A DNA stretch of 64,000 bases, taken from Persicobacter psychrovividus (GTDB taxonomy: Bacteria; Bacteroidota; Bacteroidia; Cytophagales; Cyclobacteriaceae). Each line of letters opens with the position of its first letter. The first letter of the stretch is position 1. The notes below the pieces were generated by a model. That model had not been told where the DNA came from and did not search any database. It saw nothing but the letters and a program-made list of their open reading frames with translations. Location of the stretch: contig NZ_AP025292.1 in the NCBI RefSeq assembly GCF_036492425.1, positions 2,294,001 to 2,358,000 of the forward strand, written 5' to 3'. Below are positions 1 through 9,662 of the stretch, one piece after another. The position numbers and the translations under genes were made by a program.

Positions 1-67
1 TATCGTCTTCTGCTACAATCTGAGCGGGAATTTCACGCTCAATAATTTTGGTGAATATCGTGGCCAT
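1..67 (-). CDS. HIT family (histidine triad) protein, N-terminal fragment
   Basis: Only the first 22 codons lie in the window; the gene continues past base 1. The visible start, MATIFTKIIEREIPAQ, followed by an acidic VAEDD stretch, matches the opening of bacterial HIT-domain nucleotide hydrolases (usual form M-x-x-I-F-x-K-I-I-x-x-E-I-P). The HxHxH catalytic motif is outside the window, so the family call rests on the N-terminus alone. It starts 21 bases after the greA stop on the same strand, so the two are probably co-transcribed from the greA promoter. Confidence 0.75.
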   Translation of the reverse strand, partial: MATIFTKIIEREIPAQIVAEDD

Positions 68-88
68 AGTCCTGATGATTTAAGTCAA

Positions 89-562
89 TTACATGGTAAT
101 TTCAAGCACTTCAAAATTCATTTTTCCTGCTGGAGCAGTTACCTCAGCAACTTCCCCAACCTTCTTACCTACCAAACCTTTACCGATAGGCGACTTGATG
201 GAAATTTTCCCCTGCTTCAGGTTCGCCTCTTCTTCGGAAACCAAAGTATATTTCACTTCCATTCCGTTTTTCAGGTTCTTGATTTTTACCGTTGAAAGGA
301 TGGAAACTTTTGACGTATCGATATCCGACTGGCGGATCACACGTGCATTGGCTACAACATTTTCCAACTGTGCGATTTTAGCCTCAAGGTGCCCCTGAGC
401 ATCCTTAGCAGCATCATATTCTGCATTTTCACTCAAATCACCCTTGTCACGTGCTTCTGCAATTTGCTGCGCGATGTCGGCACGGCCACGTAATTTCAAG
501 TCACGCAATTCATCTTTTAGGCGCTGAAGGCCCTCTTCGGTATAGTATGATATATTACTCAT
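89..562 (-). CDS. greA: Transcription elongation factor GreA
   Basis: 157 residues, the normal GreA length (about 158). GreA enters the secondary channel of backtracked RNA polymerase and stimulates cleavage of the transcript 3' end. Residues 1-75 are the N-terminal coiled coil; its tip carries GDLSENAEYDAAK with the expected acidic residues Asp42 and Glu45 that help position the catalytic magnesium. Residues 80-157 form the FKBP-like C-terminal domain, with the typical SPIGKGLVGKKVGE stretch near the end. The HIT gene follows 21 bases downstream. A consensus Bacteroidota promoter lies about 140 bases upstream, giving a fairly long untranslated leader. Confidence 0.96.
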   Translation of the reverse strand: MSNISYYTEEGLQRLKDELRDLKLRGRADIAQQIAEARDKGDLSENAEYDAAKDAQGHLEAKIAQLENVVANARVIRQSDIDTSKVSILSTVKIKNLKNGMEVKYTLVSEEEANLKQGKISIKSPIGKGLVGKKVGEVAEVTAPAGKMNFEVLEITM

Positions 563-885
563 CTTTTAATTGATCCGATTTTATTAAAAAAAAGAATAAC
601 GACCCCTAAGTGAGATCGTTGCAGATCGGGAAATGTACATGCGCAAGCCAAATACCGAAAGCAAATCGGCCGATCAAGCTGCAGGCATTCCCCCTTAACG
701 CTAACAAAGATAAACATTTTTTTAAACCGCCCAAAAGAGAAAAGCCCTTGAAGTCAATCGCCTACCCTCAATTATGACACATTTATGTTGAAATGAGAAC
801 AAAAAAGCATCCGCAAAAATCAGATTTCGCAAAAAATTAAAGTAACTTTACCAAGATGATTTTTGCGATTTTTCAATCTTAATTA
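563..885. other. Intergenic region between divergent greA and histidine kinase genes
   Basis: 323 bases between divergent genes. It holds the greA promoter (705-735). On the plus side the best candidate for the kinase gene is TAACTTTA at 843-850, one mismatch from the -7 consensus and without a clear -33 TTTG, so I do not call it. No ORF, RNA gene or strong hairpin seen. Confidence 0.5.
705..735 (-). promoter_or_regulatory. Bacteroidota-type promoter for greA
   Basis: On the minus strand there is TTTG (735-732), 19 bases, then TATCTTTG (712-705). This is an exact match to the TTTG-N19-TAnnTTTG consensus of the Bacteroidota primary sigma factor. Predicted transcription start is near base 698, leaving about 136 bases of leader before greA. 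Seen directly; activity is inferred. Confidence 0.7.
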
Positions 886-2991
886 ATGAAGTCAACCCTC
901 ATATATCTACTGTTTTTTTTAAGCCTAACCGCCTTCAGTTCCCTTGATGCTCAACCGATATCAATGGATAGTCTGAACCAGTTGAGCTTTGACGCCAAAA
1001 TCAACCTGGCCGAGAAGATGGTTCATGACGAACCGAATTTCGCCTATCGTGCGGCAGAAAGCGCCTGGCTGCAGGCGGAATCCGAAGGCAATAAAAAGCG
1101 AATGGGCAGGGCCCTTCCTTACATGAGCCTTGCTTCATTTTATCAGAATTACAAGATTGACGAGCTCAAACATTGTCAGGATGCGGCAGAGTATAATCTT
1201 GGCGCCAAAGACACCCTCGGGCTGATTATCACCAGAAAAACACAAGGATTAATTTCTCAGGGAATAGAGGACTATAGCCGAGCGAAGGGCTTTTTTGAAA
1301 ACGGCCTTACGCTTGCCCAGGCAATTGGCGACCTTTATTACGAACGAGAGATGATGGGGCTGCTGTTAAGTGTTGAATCAATGCTCGGCAACCGGGAAGT
1401 TACCCTTGAATTGGCCAACAGCCTTCAGAAACTCCACACCCAAGATCCCAACGTTACTGTTGTGAAGGCACTCCCAAATCGGCTGGTGGCGAAGTCTTTT
1501 CTTGAAATTGGCAATGCCCTACTGAGAATCAATGAAGAAAACAATGCCGAAACCTACCTGAAAAAGAGTTTGCAGGTCGCGGAGGAATATAATCTTGCCA
1601 AAGGCATTTATGACAGCCAGCAAAGTCTCGGAAAAACTTTTGCAAAAAAGGGAAGCTACGGCATGGCCTTGGTGTATCTGGCAAAAGCACAAGAATACGA
1701 ACGGCTGGCCAATGACAGCACCGCTTTAGCGGCCAACCTGTTACTGATGGGAGAATACAGCTTCAGGCGACAGGCAAAAAACAACTATGAGGACACCAAC
1801 CTGAATAATCAGGCCATCGGTAAAATCCGTGAAGCTTTACAGATCGGCTGGGCGAAAAACCTCAAATACACCCTTCGGGATGGCTATGAGTTGCTTGCAG
1901 AAGTTTATAAGGAGCTGAAGGATTATCCCAAAGCGCAGTCGGCATTGGAGAAACAATGGGAGATCACTTTGCTGATTAATTCTGAGACGCAAAATGGACT
2001 GATTGCAGAGCTTGAATCCAAGACGAAAATCGATGAAATGAAGCTCAAAATTGCCAAGGCTGAAAAAGATCAGCGGGTGATGGAAAAGGAGAAAAACTTC
2101 CAGCTGATGATCTTCATTGGTATTTGTATCATTCTGGTGATGATCATTTCAGGGGTTTCGCTGGTGGTTATGGGGAAAAACAAGCACAGTAAAATTCTGC
2201 TCGCCCATAATAAGGAAATTGAAAGAAAAAACGCACAGCTTGAGGCGCTGAACCAAACCAAAGACAAGTTCTTTTCCATCATTTCCCACGATGTTAAAGG
2301 TCCGCTGCACAGCCTCAGGTCGTTCTCCAATATTCTGATGAATCACCCAGAGCACCTGAGCATAGATGAAATCAAGATGTTGGCCAAAGATCTCGACGGA
2401 TCCCTCGAAAACCTATTGGGCTTGCTGGAAAACCTGCTAATATGGGCACGATCACAAACGGGGGCCATTCAGATAACGCCAGAGGTATTTTCCATTCAGG
2501 AGTTGGTGGATAAAAACCATCGCTTGCTTGGCAATACGGCAACCAATAAAAATATTCAGCTGAAAAAAGGGCCCACGGCTTCGGTCAGTGTTTTTGCTGA
2601 CATCAAATGTATTGATACCGTGCTCCGCAACCTGATTTCCAATGCCCTGAAGTTCACTAAAAAAGAGGGTGAAATTTACACGACCATTACCGAACGGGAT
2701 CATGACGTGGTGATTGCTGTGCGGGATAATGGTGTCGGTATTCCCAAATCAGTACAGTCAAAGCTGTTTATCCTCGGAGAGAAACATTCTACCATGGGGA
2801 CTGGCAATGAAAAAGGCACGGGCCTTGGACTGATTCTCTGCAAGGAATTTGTGGAACAGAACAAAGGGAAAATCTGGTTCGAGAGTGTTGAGGATCAGGG
2901 CACGACTTTCAGCTTTACTTTACCCAAAGCCAAGGTCAGCGAACTTCCGACGCAGCCTGCGCAACTTCCCGAGCAAGTGGCCCATAAATAG
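886..2991 (+). CDS. TPR-repeat sensor histidine kinase
   Basis: 701 residues. It begins with a signal peptide (hydrophobic 5-20, ending FSSLDAQ), followed by a periplasmic sensor region of TPR-like helical repeats to about residue 385. One transmembrane helix lies at about 406-429, then a short coiled coil. The HisKA domain has the phospho-acceptor at His468 in FSIISHDVKGPLHSL. The HATPase domain has the N box at Asn586 (NLISNALKFT), G1 at 614-618 (DNGVG) and G2 at 644-649 (GTGLGL), so all catalytic motifs are intact. There is no receiver or DNA-binding domain and no response regulator next door: an orphan kinase. The ligand is unknown. This TPR/TM/HisKA layout is common in Bacteroidota. Confidence 0.93.
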   Translation: MKSTLIYLLFFLSLTAFSSLDAQPISMDSLNQLSFDAKINLAEKMVHDEPNFAYRAAESAWLQAESEGNKKRMGRALPYMSLASFYQNYKIDELKHCQDAAEYNLGAKDTLGLIITRKTQGLISQGIEDYSRAKGFFENGLTLAQAIGDLYYEREMMGLLLSVESMLGNREVTLELANSLQKLHTQDPNVTVVKALPNRLVAKSFLEIGNALLRINEENNAETYLKKSLQVAEEYNLAKGIYDSQQSLGKTFAKKGSYGMALVYLAKAQEYERLANDSTALAANLLLMGEYSFRRQAKNNYEDTNLNNQAIGKIREALQIGWAKNLKYTLRDGYELLAEVYKELKDYPKAQSALEKQWEITLLINSETQNGLIAELESKTKIDEMKLKIAKAEKDQRVMEKEKNFQLMIFIGICIILVMIISGVSLVVMGKNKHSKILLAHNKEIERKNAQLEALNQTKDKFFSIISHDVKGPLHSLRSFSNILMNHPEHLSIDEIKMLAKDLDGSLENLLGLLENLLIWARSQTGAIQITPEVFSIQELVDKNHRLLGNTATNKNIQLKKGPTASVSVFADIKCIDTVLRNLISNALKFTKKEGEIYTTITERDHDVVIAVRDNGVGIPKSVQSKLFILGEKHSTMGTGNEKGTGLGLILCKEFVEQNKGKIWFESVEDQGTTFSFTLPKAKVSELPTQPAQLPEQVAHK

Positions 2992-3202
2992 CATTTTTAT
3001 GGCTTTTACTGCAATACTTGTCGGGCAGCAGATCATTTATTCTTCCTATTTTCATTAATTTAACAACAATCATGCGCTCTATTGTTAGATGCCTCATGAT
3101 CTTGAACAGGAATTAAGCTGAATAATAGTATTTTTCATACCTACCTCTTAATTTCGCTTTCTTACAATTTTCAACAATCACATCACGATTGACCCGCTTT
3201 CT

Positions 3203-4918
3203 ATGATTGCACATTTAATCAGCCTGATGGTATTTCTGCCGCTTGTATTTGCGGTAGTATTGCTTTTCATTCCGAAATCTAAAGACCTGCTCTATCGCCC
3301 TTTGGCCCTGGCAGGCGTTGGTGTACAGTTACTGCTTTCACTGCTCATGCTTGGGAATTACCTTTCGGGTAAAGATGCCCCAATTGGTGTGAACCAGATC
3401 AGTGGTTATCAGTTCGTCGAACAGTACGACTGGATACACCTCAAGCTTGGCAGCTTGGGGCAATTGTCTGTACAGTATTTTGTTGGCATCGACGGGATCA
3501 ATATCGCCATGATCCTGCTGAGTGCGCTGGTCATGTTCCTTGCTATTTATGGCAGTTGGGGCATTAAGCAGCAGACCAAAGGATATTACGCCCTGATGTT
3601 GCTGCTTTCGAGCACTATTATGGGCTGTTTTGTGGCCCTGGATTTCTTCCTCTTTTATGTATTCTTTGAATTCATGCTGTTGCCGATGTACTTTTTGATC
3701 GGTATTTGGGGAGGGCCGCGCCGAGAATATGCCGCCATCAAGTTTTTCCTTTATACCCTCTTTGGTTCAGTCCTTATTTTACTGGTCATGATTGGCCTGT
3801 ACAGTTCGGTCATCGACCCACACATGACCGCTGTGGCAATGGGTTGGGCACAGGATTTTAAAAGTGTAGATTCGGCCACCCTGCTGAAAGTTCAGCAAGC
3901 GTTGAGCAATCAGCTGATTCCTTCGCAGCAAATGGTCCGAAGTTTCAACCTTGTACACATGATGGACGGGGCCAACTTCATTCCTTCGGCGATTTTCACG
4001 CTGGGAAATTCCGCAACCCTGCTCGGGCTGAGCTATCGCCTATGGGCATTTTTATTGCTTTTCATTGGCTTTGGCATTAAACTGCCGATGGTTCCTTTCC
4101 ATACCTGGCTGCCTGATGCGCACGTTGAGGCTCCAACGCCTGTATCTGTGGTGCTTGCGGGTATCCTGCTGAAAATTGGTGGTTACGGTTTACTCAGAAC
4201 AGCTTATTCCATTTTCCCTGATGCCGCTATTCATTGGGCCTGGCTCGTTGGTTTTATGGGGATGCTGTCGATCATATACGGTGCCATGAATGCATTGGCG
4301 CAAAAAGACCTTAAACAACTCATTGCTTATTCGTCGGTTTCACATATGGGATTTGTACTGCTTGGCCTTGCCTCAGGAACGGCTGAAGGGGTCAGTGGTG
4401 CTATTTATCAGATGTTCAGTCACGGACTGATTTCTGCCCTGCTTTTCCTAATTGCAGGTTTCATTTACGACCGTACCCACGACAGGATGATTGAAAATTA
4501 CAGCGGCCTTGCCCAAAAACTACCGTACTTCACCACCTTCGTGATTATCGGTTTCTTTGCATCACTCGGCTTGCCTGCTTTTTCAGGATTTATTGCAGAG
4601 GTGTTCGTATTCCTTGGTGCATTCTCCTCTCAGGGCATCAATGGGTTAATCCCACGTTGGATGGCCATCGTTTCACTGCTTGGCTTGTTGCTTGGCGCCG
4701 CTTATTACCTGTGGACCTTACAGCGGATGTTTTTCGGTAAATACTTTGTAAGAAAAGCCGCCTGGGAAGTGCAGATGACCGACATGACCCTGAAAGAATA
4801 TATCGTAATGACACCGCTGGTCGTTTGCGCATTACTATTCGGAATATTCCCTTCATTACTGTTAGACCTGATCAATGGCAGTGTTGCTGCCTGGGTGCAC
4901 TTGGTGATGGGGGCTTAA
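3203..4918 (+). CDS. nuoM: NADH-quinone oxidoreductase subunit M
   Basis: 571 residues, one of the three antiporter-like proton-pumping membrane subunits of respiratory complex I. Almost entirely hydrophobic helices. Diagnostic segments are FEFMLLPMYFLIGIWGG (with the conserved intramembrane Glu), GIKLPMVPFHTWLPDAHVEA (Lys and PFHTWLPDAH signature) and LKQLIAYSSVSHMGFVLLG. It is longer than the usual roughly 500 residues because of a mainly hydrophilic insertion at about 204-272, between the helix ending LLVMIGLYSS and the one starting LGLSYRLWAF. nuoN follows after 10 bases. The other complex I genes are not upstream, where a histidine kinase gene lies 211 bases away. Confidence 0.96.
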   Translation: MIAHLISLMVFLPLVFAVVLLFIPKSKDLLYRPLALAGVGVQLLLSLLMLGNYLSGKDAPIGVNQISGYQFVEQYDWIHLKLGSLGQLSVQYFVGIDGINIAMILLSALVMFLAIYGSWGIKQQTKGYYALMLLLSSTIMGCFVALDFFLFYVFFEFMLLPMYFLIGIWGGPRREYAAIKFFLYTLFGSVLILLVMIGLYSSVIDPHMTAVAMGWAQDFKSVDSATLLKVQQALSNQLIPSQQMVRSFNLVHMMDGANFIPSAIFTLGNSATLLGLSYRLWAFLLLFIGFGIKLPMVPFHTWLPDAHVEAPTPVSVVLAGILLKIGGYGLLRTAYSIFPDAAIHWAWLVGFMGMLSIIYGAMNALAQKDLKQLIAYSSVSHMGFVLLGLASGTAEGVSGAIYQMFSHGLISALLFLIAGFIYDRTHDRMIENYSGLAQKLPYFTTFVIIGFFASLGLPAFSGFIAEVFVFLGAFSSQGINGLIPRWMAIVSLLGLLLGAAYYLWTLQRMFFGKYFVRKAAWEVQMTDMTLKEYIVMTPLVVCALLFGIFPSLLLDLINGSVAAWVHLVMGA

Positions 4919-4928
4919 TGGCAGATTT

Positions 4929-6413
4929 ATGAACGTTGACGTTTTAAATAAAATCATCGATGCCCTGCCGATGATTCTTCCGGAGTCGATTTTAGTGCTG
5001 ACGATTGTTTTTTTGACGCTGCTGAGCATCAGTCCGTGGAAAAAAAACAATGGCTGGTCTATCCTCTGTTGCTGGATTGGGGGCATCGCTTATCTGCTGG
5101 CCGCATTTTATCAGCTGGGAGAATCCTTTAATATCGGTTTCTCAGGGATGATTTCACTGAATGATTTTGCTATTTATGGTAAGCTGCTCATTGGTGGTTT
5201 GTACCTGTGTGTGCTGCACCTGAGTGCCATTCACGTCACGGGGCATAACAACCAACACCACGAATACTGGATCCTGACGGTCGCCATTTTACTCGGCGGC
5301 TCTACCCTGCTGATGTCAGAGAGCTTATTGATGATCTACCTTGCGGTAGAGTTGCTTTCCTTCTCTGCCTATGGCCTGACGGCCTTCAATCAGCATAAAG
5401 AGGGCCAACAATCAGCGATTAAGTACTTGCTTTTTGGTGCTGTGGCCTCCGCCATGACCGTCTATGGGATGTCGCTGTTATATGGACTGACAGGCACACT
5501 CAGCCTTTCCAACCCGCAGTTTTGGTTACACCTTACCGATGTGCCAACACCCATTTTGGCATTTGCCGTTTTCCTGGCCACCTGTGGACTGTTATTTAAA
5601 ATTACAGCAGTACCCTTGCACCCCTGGGTGGATGATGTGTACCAGCATGCACCAACACCCGTGGCGGCATTTTTCAGTACTTTGCCAAAAATTGCGGTGT
5701 TCTTTTGTCTGGTAAATCTTGTGCAGATTCTGCAACCTTTCAATGCACTGAATAGCCCTTCTTTAACCTTGCTGATTGGCATTGTGGCGATCATGTCCAT
5801 GACCATCGGAAACTTGCTGGCGTTGTGGCAGAAAGATGTCAAAAGAATGCTGGCTTATTCGTCCGTTTCGCACGCAGGATTCCTGCTCGCCATTGCGGCA
5901 ATTCCCAACAAAGCAGCCTGGGATGCTGGCCTGTTTTATGTTGTGGTATATGGGATCATGAATTTAGCCGCCTTTGGAATGGTACAATATTTTGAAACCC
6001 GAAAGCTTGCGGTTACTTATGCGGACTTCAATGGATTGGGAAAAAAATTACCCTTGTGGGGGATAGGGCTGGTTATCGTAATGATTTCACTGACTGGCTT
6101 GCCACCAACAGCTGGCTTCAATGCCAAATTGATGGTCTTTATTGCTTTTTGGGAGCAGTTTGAAAGGTCGGGGATGAATATCTATCTGTACCTGCTGATT
6201 GCGGGTGTGCTGAACACCGTCATTGCGCTGTTCTATTACATTAAGCTGCCCTATCACTTCTATTTCCAAAAACAACTGCCAGAAGATGATGACTATGAGG
6301 AACGACGACTGAACGTCATCACTACTCCGCTGCGCTGGTCCTACGGGATCATCACCATTATCCTCATCATACCGCTATTGGTCTTGTTTTTTGCCCCGCA
6401 AATTATCTTATAA
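4929..6413 (+). CDS. nuoN: NADH-quinone oxidoreductase subunit N
   Basis: 494 residues, the second antiporter-like membrane subunit of complex I encoded here; length is normal for NuoN. It shows the family pattern of about 14 helices with YLAVELLSFSAYGLTAF (conserved Glu), KITAVPLHPWVDDVYQHAP (NuoN counterpart of the HTWLPDAH segment) and DVKRMLAYSSVSHAGF. It starts 10 bases after nuoM, so the pair is co-transcribed, and it ends at a strong hairpin shared with the convergent gcvT. Confidence 0.96.
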   Translation: MNVDVLNKIIDALPMILPESILVLTIVFLTLLSISPWKKNNGWSILCCWIGGIAYLLAAFYQLGESFNIGFSGMISLNDFAIYGKLLIGGLYLCVLHLSAIHVTGHNNQHHEYWILTVAILLGGSTLLMSESLLMIYLAVELLSFSAYGLTAFNQHKEGQQSAIKYLLFGAVASAMTVYGMSLLYGLTGTLSLSNPQFWLHLTDVPTPILAFAVFLATCGLLFKITAVPLHPWVDDVYQHAPTPVAAFFSTLPKIAVFFCLVNLVQILQPFNALNSPSLTLLIGIVAIMSMTIGNLLALWQKDVKRMLAYSSVSHAGFLLAIAAIPNKAAWDAGLFYVVVYGIMNLAAFGMVQYFETRKLAVTYADFNGLGKKLPLWGIGLVIVMISLTGLPPTAGFNAKLMVFIAFWEQFERSGMNIYLYLLIAGVLNTVIALFYYIKLPYHFYFQKQLPEDDDYEERRLNVITTPLRWSYGIITIILIIPLLVLFFAPQIIL

Positions 6414-6418
6414 AATAA

Positions 6419-6449
6419 AAAAGTCGTGATGCTCAACATCACGACTTTT
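6419..6449. terminator. Bidirectional terminator between nuoN and gcvT
   Basis: Perfect 13-bp stem: AAAAGTCGTGATG at 6419-6431 and its complement at 6437-6449, with a 5-base loop. The A-tract on one side and T-tract on the other let it act for both convergent genes. Confidence 0.88.
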
Positions 6450-6479
6450 CATCTTTTAGGCCCTCAGGACACCAAGCAA

Positions 6480-7568
6480 TTAGTCTTTATACAAAGGTAA
6501 TTTTTCAACAATGGCTTTCAGTCGGCGTTTACGCACCCCGATAAACACCTCAGAACCTGCTTTTGTATGGCCTTTCTTGATATAGCCCAAGCCGATCCCT
6601 TTATCAAGCATAGGAGAGATAGAACCCGAAGTTACTCGTCCGATTTCATTATCCTCAGCATCAAAAATCGTGTAGCCCTGTCTTGGAATACCCTTTTCTT
6701 CCATAATGAACCCTACCAAACGCTGACTCACCCCAGCTTCCTTCTGTGCTTTAAGTGCTTCCGCATTGGTGAAATCTTTGGTGAATTTAGTGATCCATCC
6801 CAAACCGGCTTCAAGTGGCGAAGTGGTGTCGTCAATGTCATTTCCATACAGACAAAAGCCTTTTTCCAGACGAAGGGTATCACGTGCACCTAAACCAATA
6901 GGCTTCACCCCAAGATCTTTCCCCGCTTCAAAAATGGCTTCCCAAAGTTCTTCTGCATCTTCGTTCATTACGTAAAGCTCAAAACCTCCAGCGCCCGTAT
7001 AACCTGTGGCCGAAATAAGGACATCCTCCACACCACCGATGGTATCCATGGCAAAAGTATAATAGTCCATTTGGCTCAGGTCGCGCTTGGTAATGCGCTG
7101 GCAAAGCTCCAGTGCTTTTGGCCCTTGTACAGCAAACAAAGACATCCCTTCAGAGATATTCTCCATTTGTACACCTTCAGTATTGAAAGAAGAAATCCAG
7201 TTCCAGTCTTTTTCAATATTTGAGGCATTCACCACCAGCATATATTGTTCATCAGCCAGTTTATAAACCAAAAGGTCGTCAACAATACCACCATCTTTAT
7301 TTGGCAAGCATGAATATTGCGCTTTGCCGTCAAAAAGCTTACTCGCATCATTAGAGGTAACGCGCTGAATAAGGTCCAGAGCCTTAGGACCACGAAGCAT
7401 GAATTCCCCCATATGGGACACATCAAAAACGCCTACGCCCTCCCGCACTGCTTTGTGCTCTTCAATATCTGAAGAATATCTTACGGGCATGTTATAACCC
7501 GCAAAAGGAACCATCTTGGCATTCAGTGATTCATGCACATCGTTCAACGCTACTTTTTTCAATTCCAT
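6480..7568 (-). CDS. gcvT: Aminomethyltransferase, glycine cleavage system T protein
   Basis: 362 residues, full length for GcvT. It transfers the methylene group from aminomethyl-lipoyl H protein to tetrahydrofolate, releasing ammonia. The N-terminal folate-binding fold has [22 protein letters not shown] and [15 protein letters not shown], whose Asp97/Asp98 pair matches the catalytic aspartate region. [14 protein letters not shown] and [20 protein letters not shown] are further family signatures. The C-terminal barrel starts near residue 280. The P and H protein genes are not in the window. Folate one-carbon metabolism is also represented by fhs far downstream. Confidence 0.96.
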   Translation of the reverse strand: MELKKVALNDVHESLNAKMVPFAGYNMPVRYSSDIEEHKAVREGVGVFDVSHMGEFMLRGPKALDLIQRVTSNDASKLFDGKAQYSCLPNKDGGIVDDLLVYKLADEQYMLVVNASNIEKDWNWISSFNTEGVQMENISEGMSLFAVQGPKALELCQRITKRDLSQMDYYTFAMDTIGGVEDVLISATGYTGAGGFELYVMNEDAEELWEAIFEAGKDLGVKPIGLGARDTLRLEKGFCLYGNDIDDTTSPLEAGLGWITKFTKDFTNAEALKAQKEAGVSQRLVGFIMEEKGIPRQGYTIFDAEDNEIGRVTSGSISPMLDKGIGLGYIKKGHTKAGSEVFIGVRKRRLKAIVEKLPLYKD

Positions 7569-7604
7569 ATAAAAAAATTGGTTTTAGTTTATCAATTTAG
7601 CTGA

Positions 7605-7624
7605 CCTCAGCTGAGGCAAATGTA
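7605..7624 (-). promoter_or_regulatory. gcvT -7 element with adjacent 12-bp palindrome
   Basis: On the minus strand TACATTTG (7624-7617) matches TAnnTTTG exactly, though no good -33 TTTG sits 19 bases upstream. Immediately downstream, over the predicted start near 7610, lies the perfect palindrome CCTCAGCTGAGG (7605-7616). That placement suits a repressor site. Promoter and operator roles are inferred. Confidence 0.4.
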
Positions 7625-7858
7625 ACAAACTAATTTGAGAATTAAATACTCTTGACAAGCCGATCATACATTGAATTATATATTTATTGACTTGGCTATT
7701 TTAGACAAAAAATCATGAATTTGATTGAAAAAACGAGAAATAGCATTGAAAAACATCAATTTTAAGCTAATTTTCTGTTATCGGCGAAAAATTTAAGGCC
7801 GATAGATCAAATTCTAACCTTTTATTTAAAGGATCAACCTTACCATTTACCTATCTCA

Positions 7859-9553
7859 ATGTTGCAATCAGCGAACGATTTCCTCCTACTTATAGACAGC
7901 TACCTTGGAAGCTCCCTTTGGTTTGTCTTTGCCCTTTTATTTACTGGGTTATTTTTCACCATCTACCTCGGTTTTCCACAAATTCGGTACTTTGCACACG
8001 CCTTACGCATTTTGGGTGGGAAATATGACAAAGACACCGATGAAGGCGACACCTCCCACTTTCAGGCCTTAGCCACTGCTTTAAGCGGCACGGTGGGTAC
8101 TGGGAATATTGCTGGTGTGGCATTGGCCATACACCTCGGTGGACCTGCGGCTATATTCTGGATGATCGTTACGGCCTTTTTCGGTATGACGACCAAGTTT
8201 GTGGAGGTGACCCTTTCCCATAAATACCGTGAAAAAACAGCGGATGGCACCATGGCAGGTGGTCCAATGTATTATATGAAAAACCGCCTCAGTATGCCCA
8301 AACTGGCGGCAGCATTTGCGATTTTCACCATCATTTCTTCTTTTGGAACAGGATCACTACCGCAAATCAACTCGATTTCGAATGCTGTTTTTTCTACTTT
8401 CAGCATCCCCCACTGGATTACTGGGGCAATTTTGGCTGTCGTGCTTGCGGCGGTAATTATTGGTGGTATTAAAAGAATTGCCGCAGTAACCTCTAAACTG
8501 GTTCCTGCAATGGCTTTCATTTACATCATCGGGGCGTTCGCGGTAATCATCTACAATTACGAAAACATTATTCCGTCGCTCAATCAAATTGTTGCTAACG
8601 TATTCACCGGTTCAGCGGCCACTGGTGGCTTTTTGGGGGCTACCCTATCATTTGCCTTCACCAAAGGCGTCGGTCGTGGTTTATTCTCCAATGAGGCAGG
8701 ACAAGGTTCCGCCCCAATTGCCCACGCTTCGGCAAAAGCACATGAACCTGTATCCGAAGGAATGGTCGCCATTCTTGAGCCTTTCATTGACACCATCGTA
8801 ATTTGTTCAATTACAGGATTGGTTTTATTGTCTTCAGGTGTCTGGAAAGAGAAACATCAAAATGTATTTCAGGCTACCGACCTTGTGGTTTTGCAAGATT
8901 ATTTTGAAGAAAGCAATCCTGCCGACAAAGAGCGTGTGGAACAGTATTTAACATCAACGACAACGCTACCTCATTATTCAGGCACATTGCAAGTGGTTGA
9001 TGGCCGTATTCAAGATCGGGTAACGATTCTCCATAACCGATCATGGGCCGAAAACATCCTCCTTACCAAAACCGTTAAAGGCACGGTCACCAATTACAAT
9101 GGTCAGATCAGCGTAGAACACGGCAATTGGCTCAACAAAAACAACCTCACCATGTCGGGGGCTTCCCTTGTGCACTCAGCGCCATTAACCGCATTGGCCT
9201 TTTCGAGAAGTTACTTTGGGGAGTACGGCAAGTATATCGTTACCATTGGTCTGTTGCTTTTTGCATTCTCTACCGCCATTTCCTGGTCTTACTATGGAGA
9301 CCGCGCAGTTACTTTTCTTTGGGGTCCCAAAGCCGTTATTGGCTTCCGGGTGGTTTATGTTATTTCTTTCTTTGTAGCTTCCTTCACCGACACCACCATC
9401 ATCTGGACTTTCGCCGGCATTTCTATTGCGCTGATGACACTCCCGAACCTTTTCGGAATCCTGGTGCTCCACCGTGAAATGAAAAGTACCATTAAGGATT
9501 ACTGGGAGGATTTCGATTCAGAGGTAAAAAATAAAGTTACTGTTGAACAGTAA
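7859..9553 (+). CDS. Sodium:alanine symporter family protein (AGCS)
   Basis: 564 residues, an inner-membrane transporter that takes up alanine or glycine with sodium. The family signature appears as [16 protein letters not shown] near residue 78, with [12 protein letters not shown] and GGPMYYMKN following. [15 protein letters not shown] is the conserved substrate-site segment. The usual AGCS length is 450-480. The extra length is a soluble block at about residues 330-430, inserted before the last helices (from [13 protein letters not shown] on). I infer an extracytoplasmic loop. The rest is colinear with the family. It is monocistronic and divergent from gcvT, 290 bases away; a link through glycine/alanine use is possible but not shown. 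Confidence 0.92.
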   Translation: MLQSANDFLLLIDSYLGSSLWFVFALLFTGLFFTIYLGFPQIRYFAHALRILGGKYDKDTDEGDTSHFQALATALSGTVGTGNIAGVALAIHLGGPAAIFWMIVTAFFGMTTKFVEVTLSHKYREKTADGTMAGGPMYYMKNRLSMPKLAAAFAIFTIISSFGTGSLPQINSISNAVFSTFSIPHWITGAILAVVLAAVIIGGIKRIAAVTSKLVPAMAFIYIIGAFAVIIYNYENIIPSLNQIVANVFTGSAATGGFLGATLSFAFTKGVGRGLFSNEAGQGSAPIAHASAKAHEPVSEGMVAILEPFIDTIVICSITGLVLLSSGVWKEKHQNVFQATDLVVLQDYFEESNPADKERVEQYLTSTTTLPHYSGTLQVVDGRIQDRVTILHNRSWAENILLTKTVKGTVTNYNGQISVEHGNWLNKNNLTMSGASLVHSAPLTALAFSRSYFGEYGKYIVTIGLLLFAFSTAISWSYYGDRAVTFLWGPKAVIGFRVVYVISFFVASFTDTTIIWTFAGISIALMTLPNLFGILVLHREMKSTIKDYWEDFDSEVKNKVTVEQ

Positions 9554-9662
9554 AAACCCGCTTTGAACTGATATTATCGCCAAGCGTAAAAGAGAATATG
9601 TTAATATTCAAATTATAACTTATATTTTCGTAATTTAACACCACGCTATTTCGATAATCATC

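Noticed and set aside
7569-7858. Glycine riboswitch upstream of gcvT
   Set aside because: No tandem aptamer-like pairing or conserved core; only a short palindrome and a -7 element.
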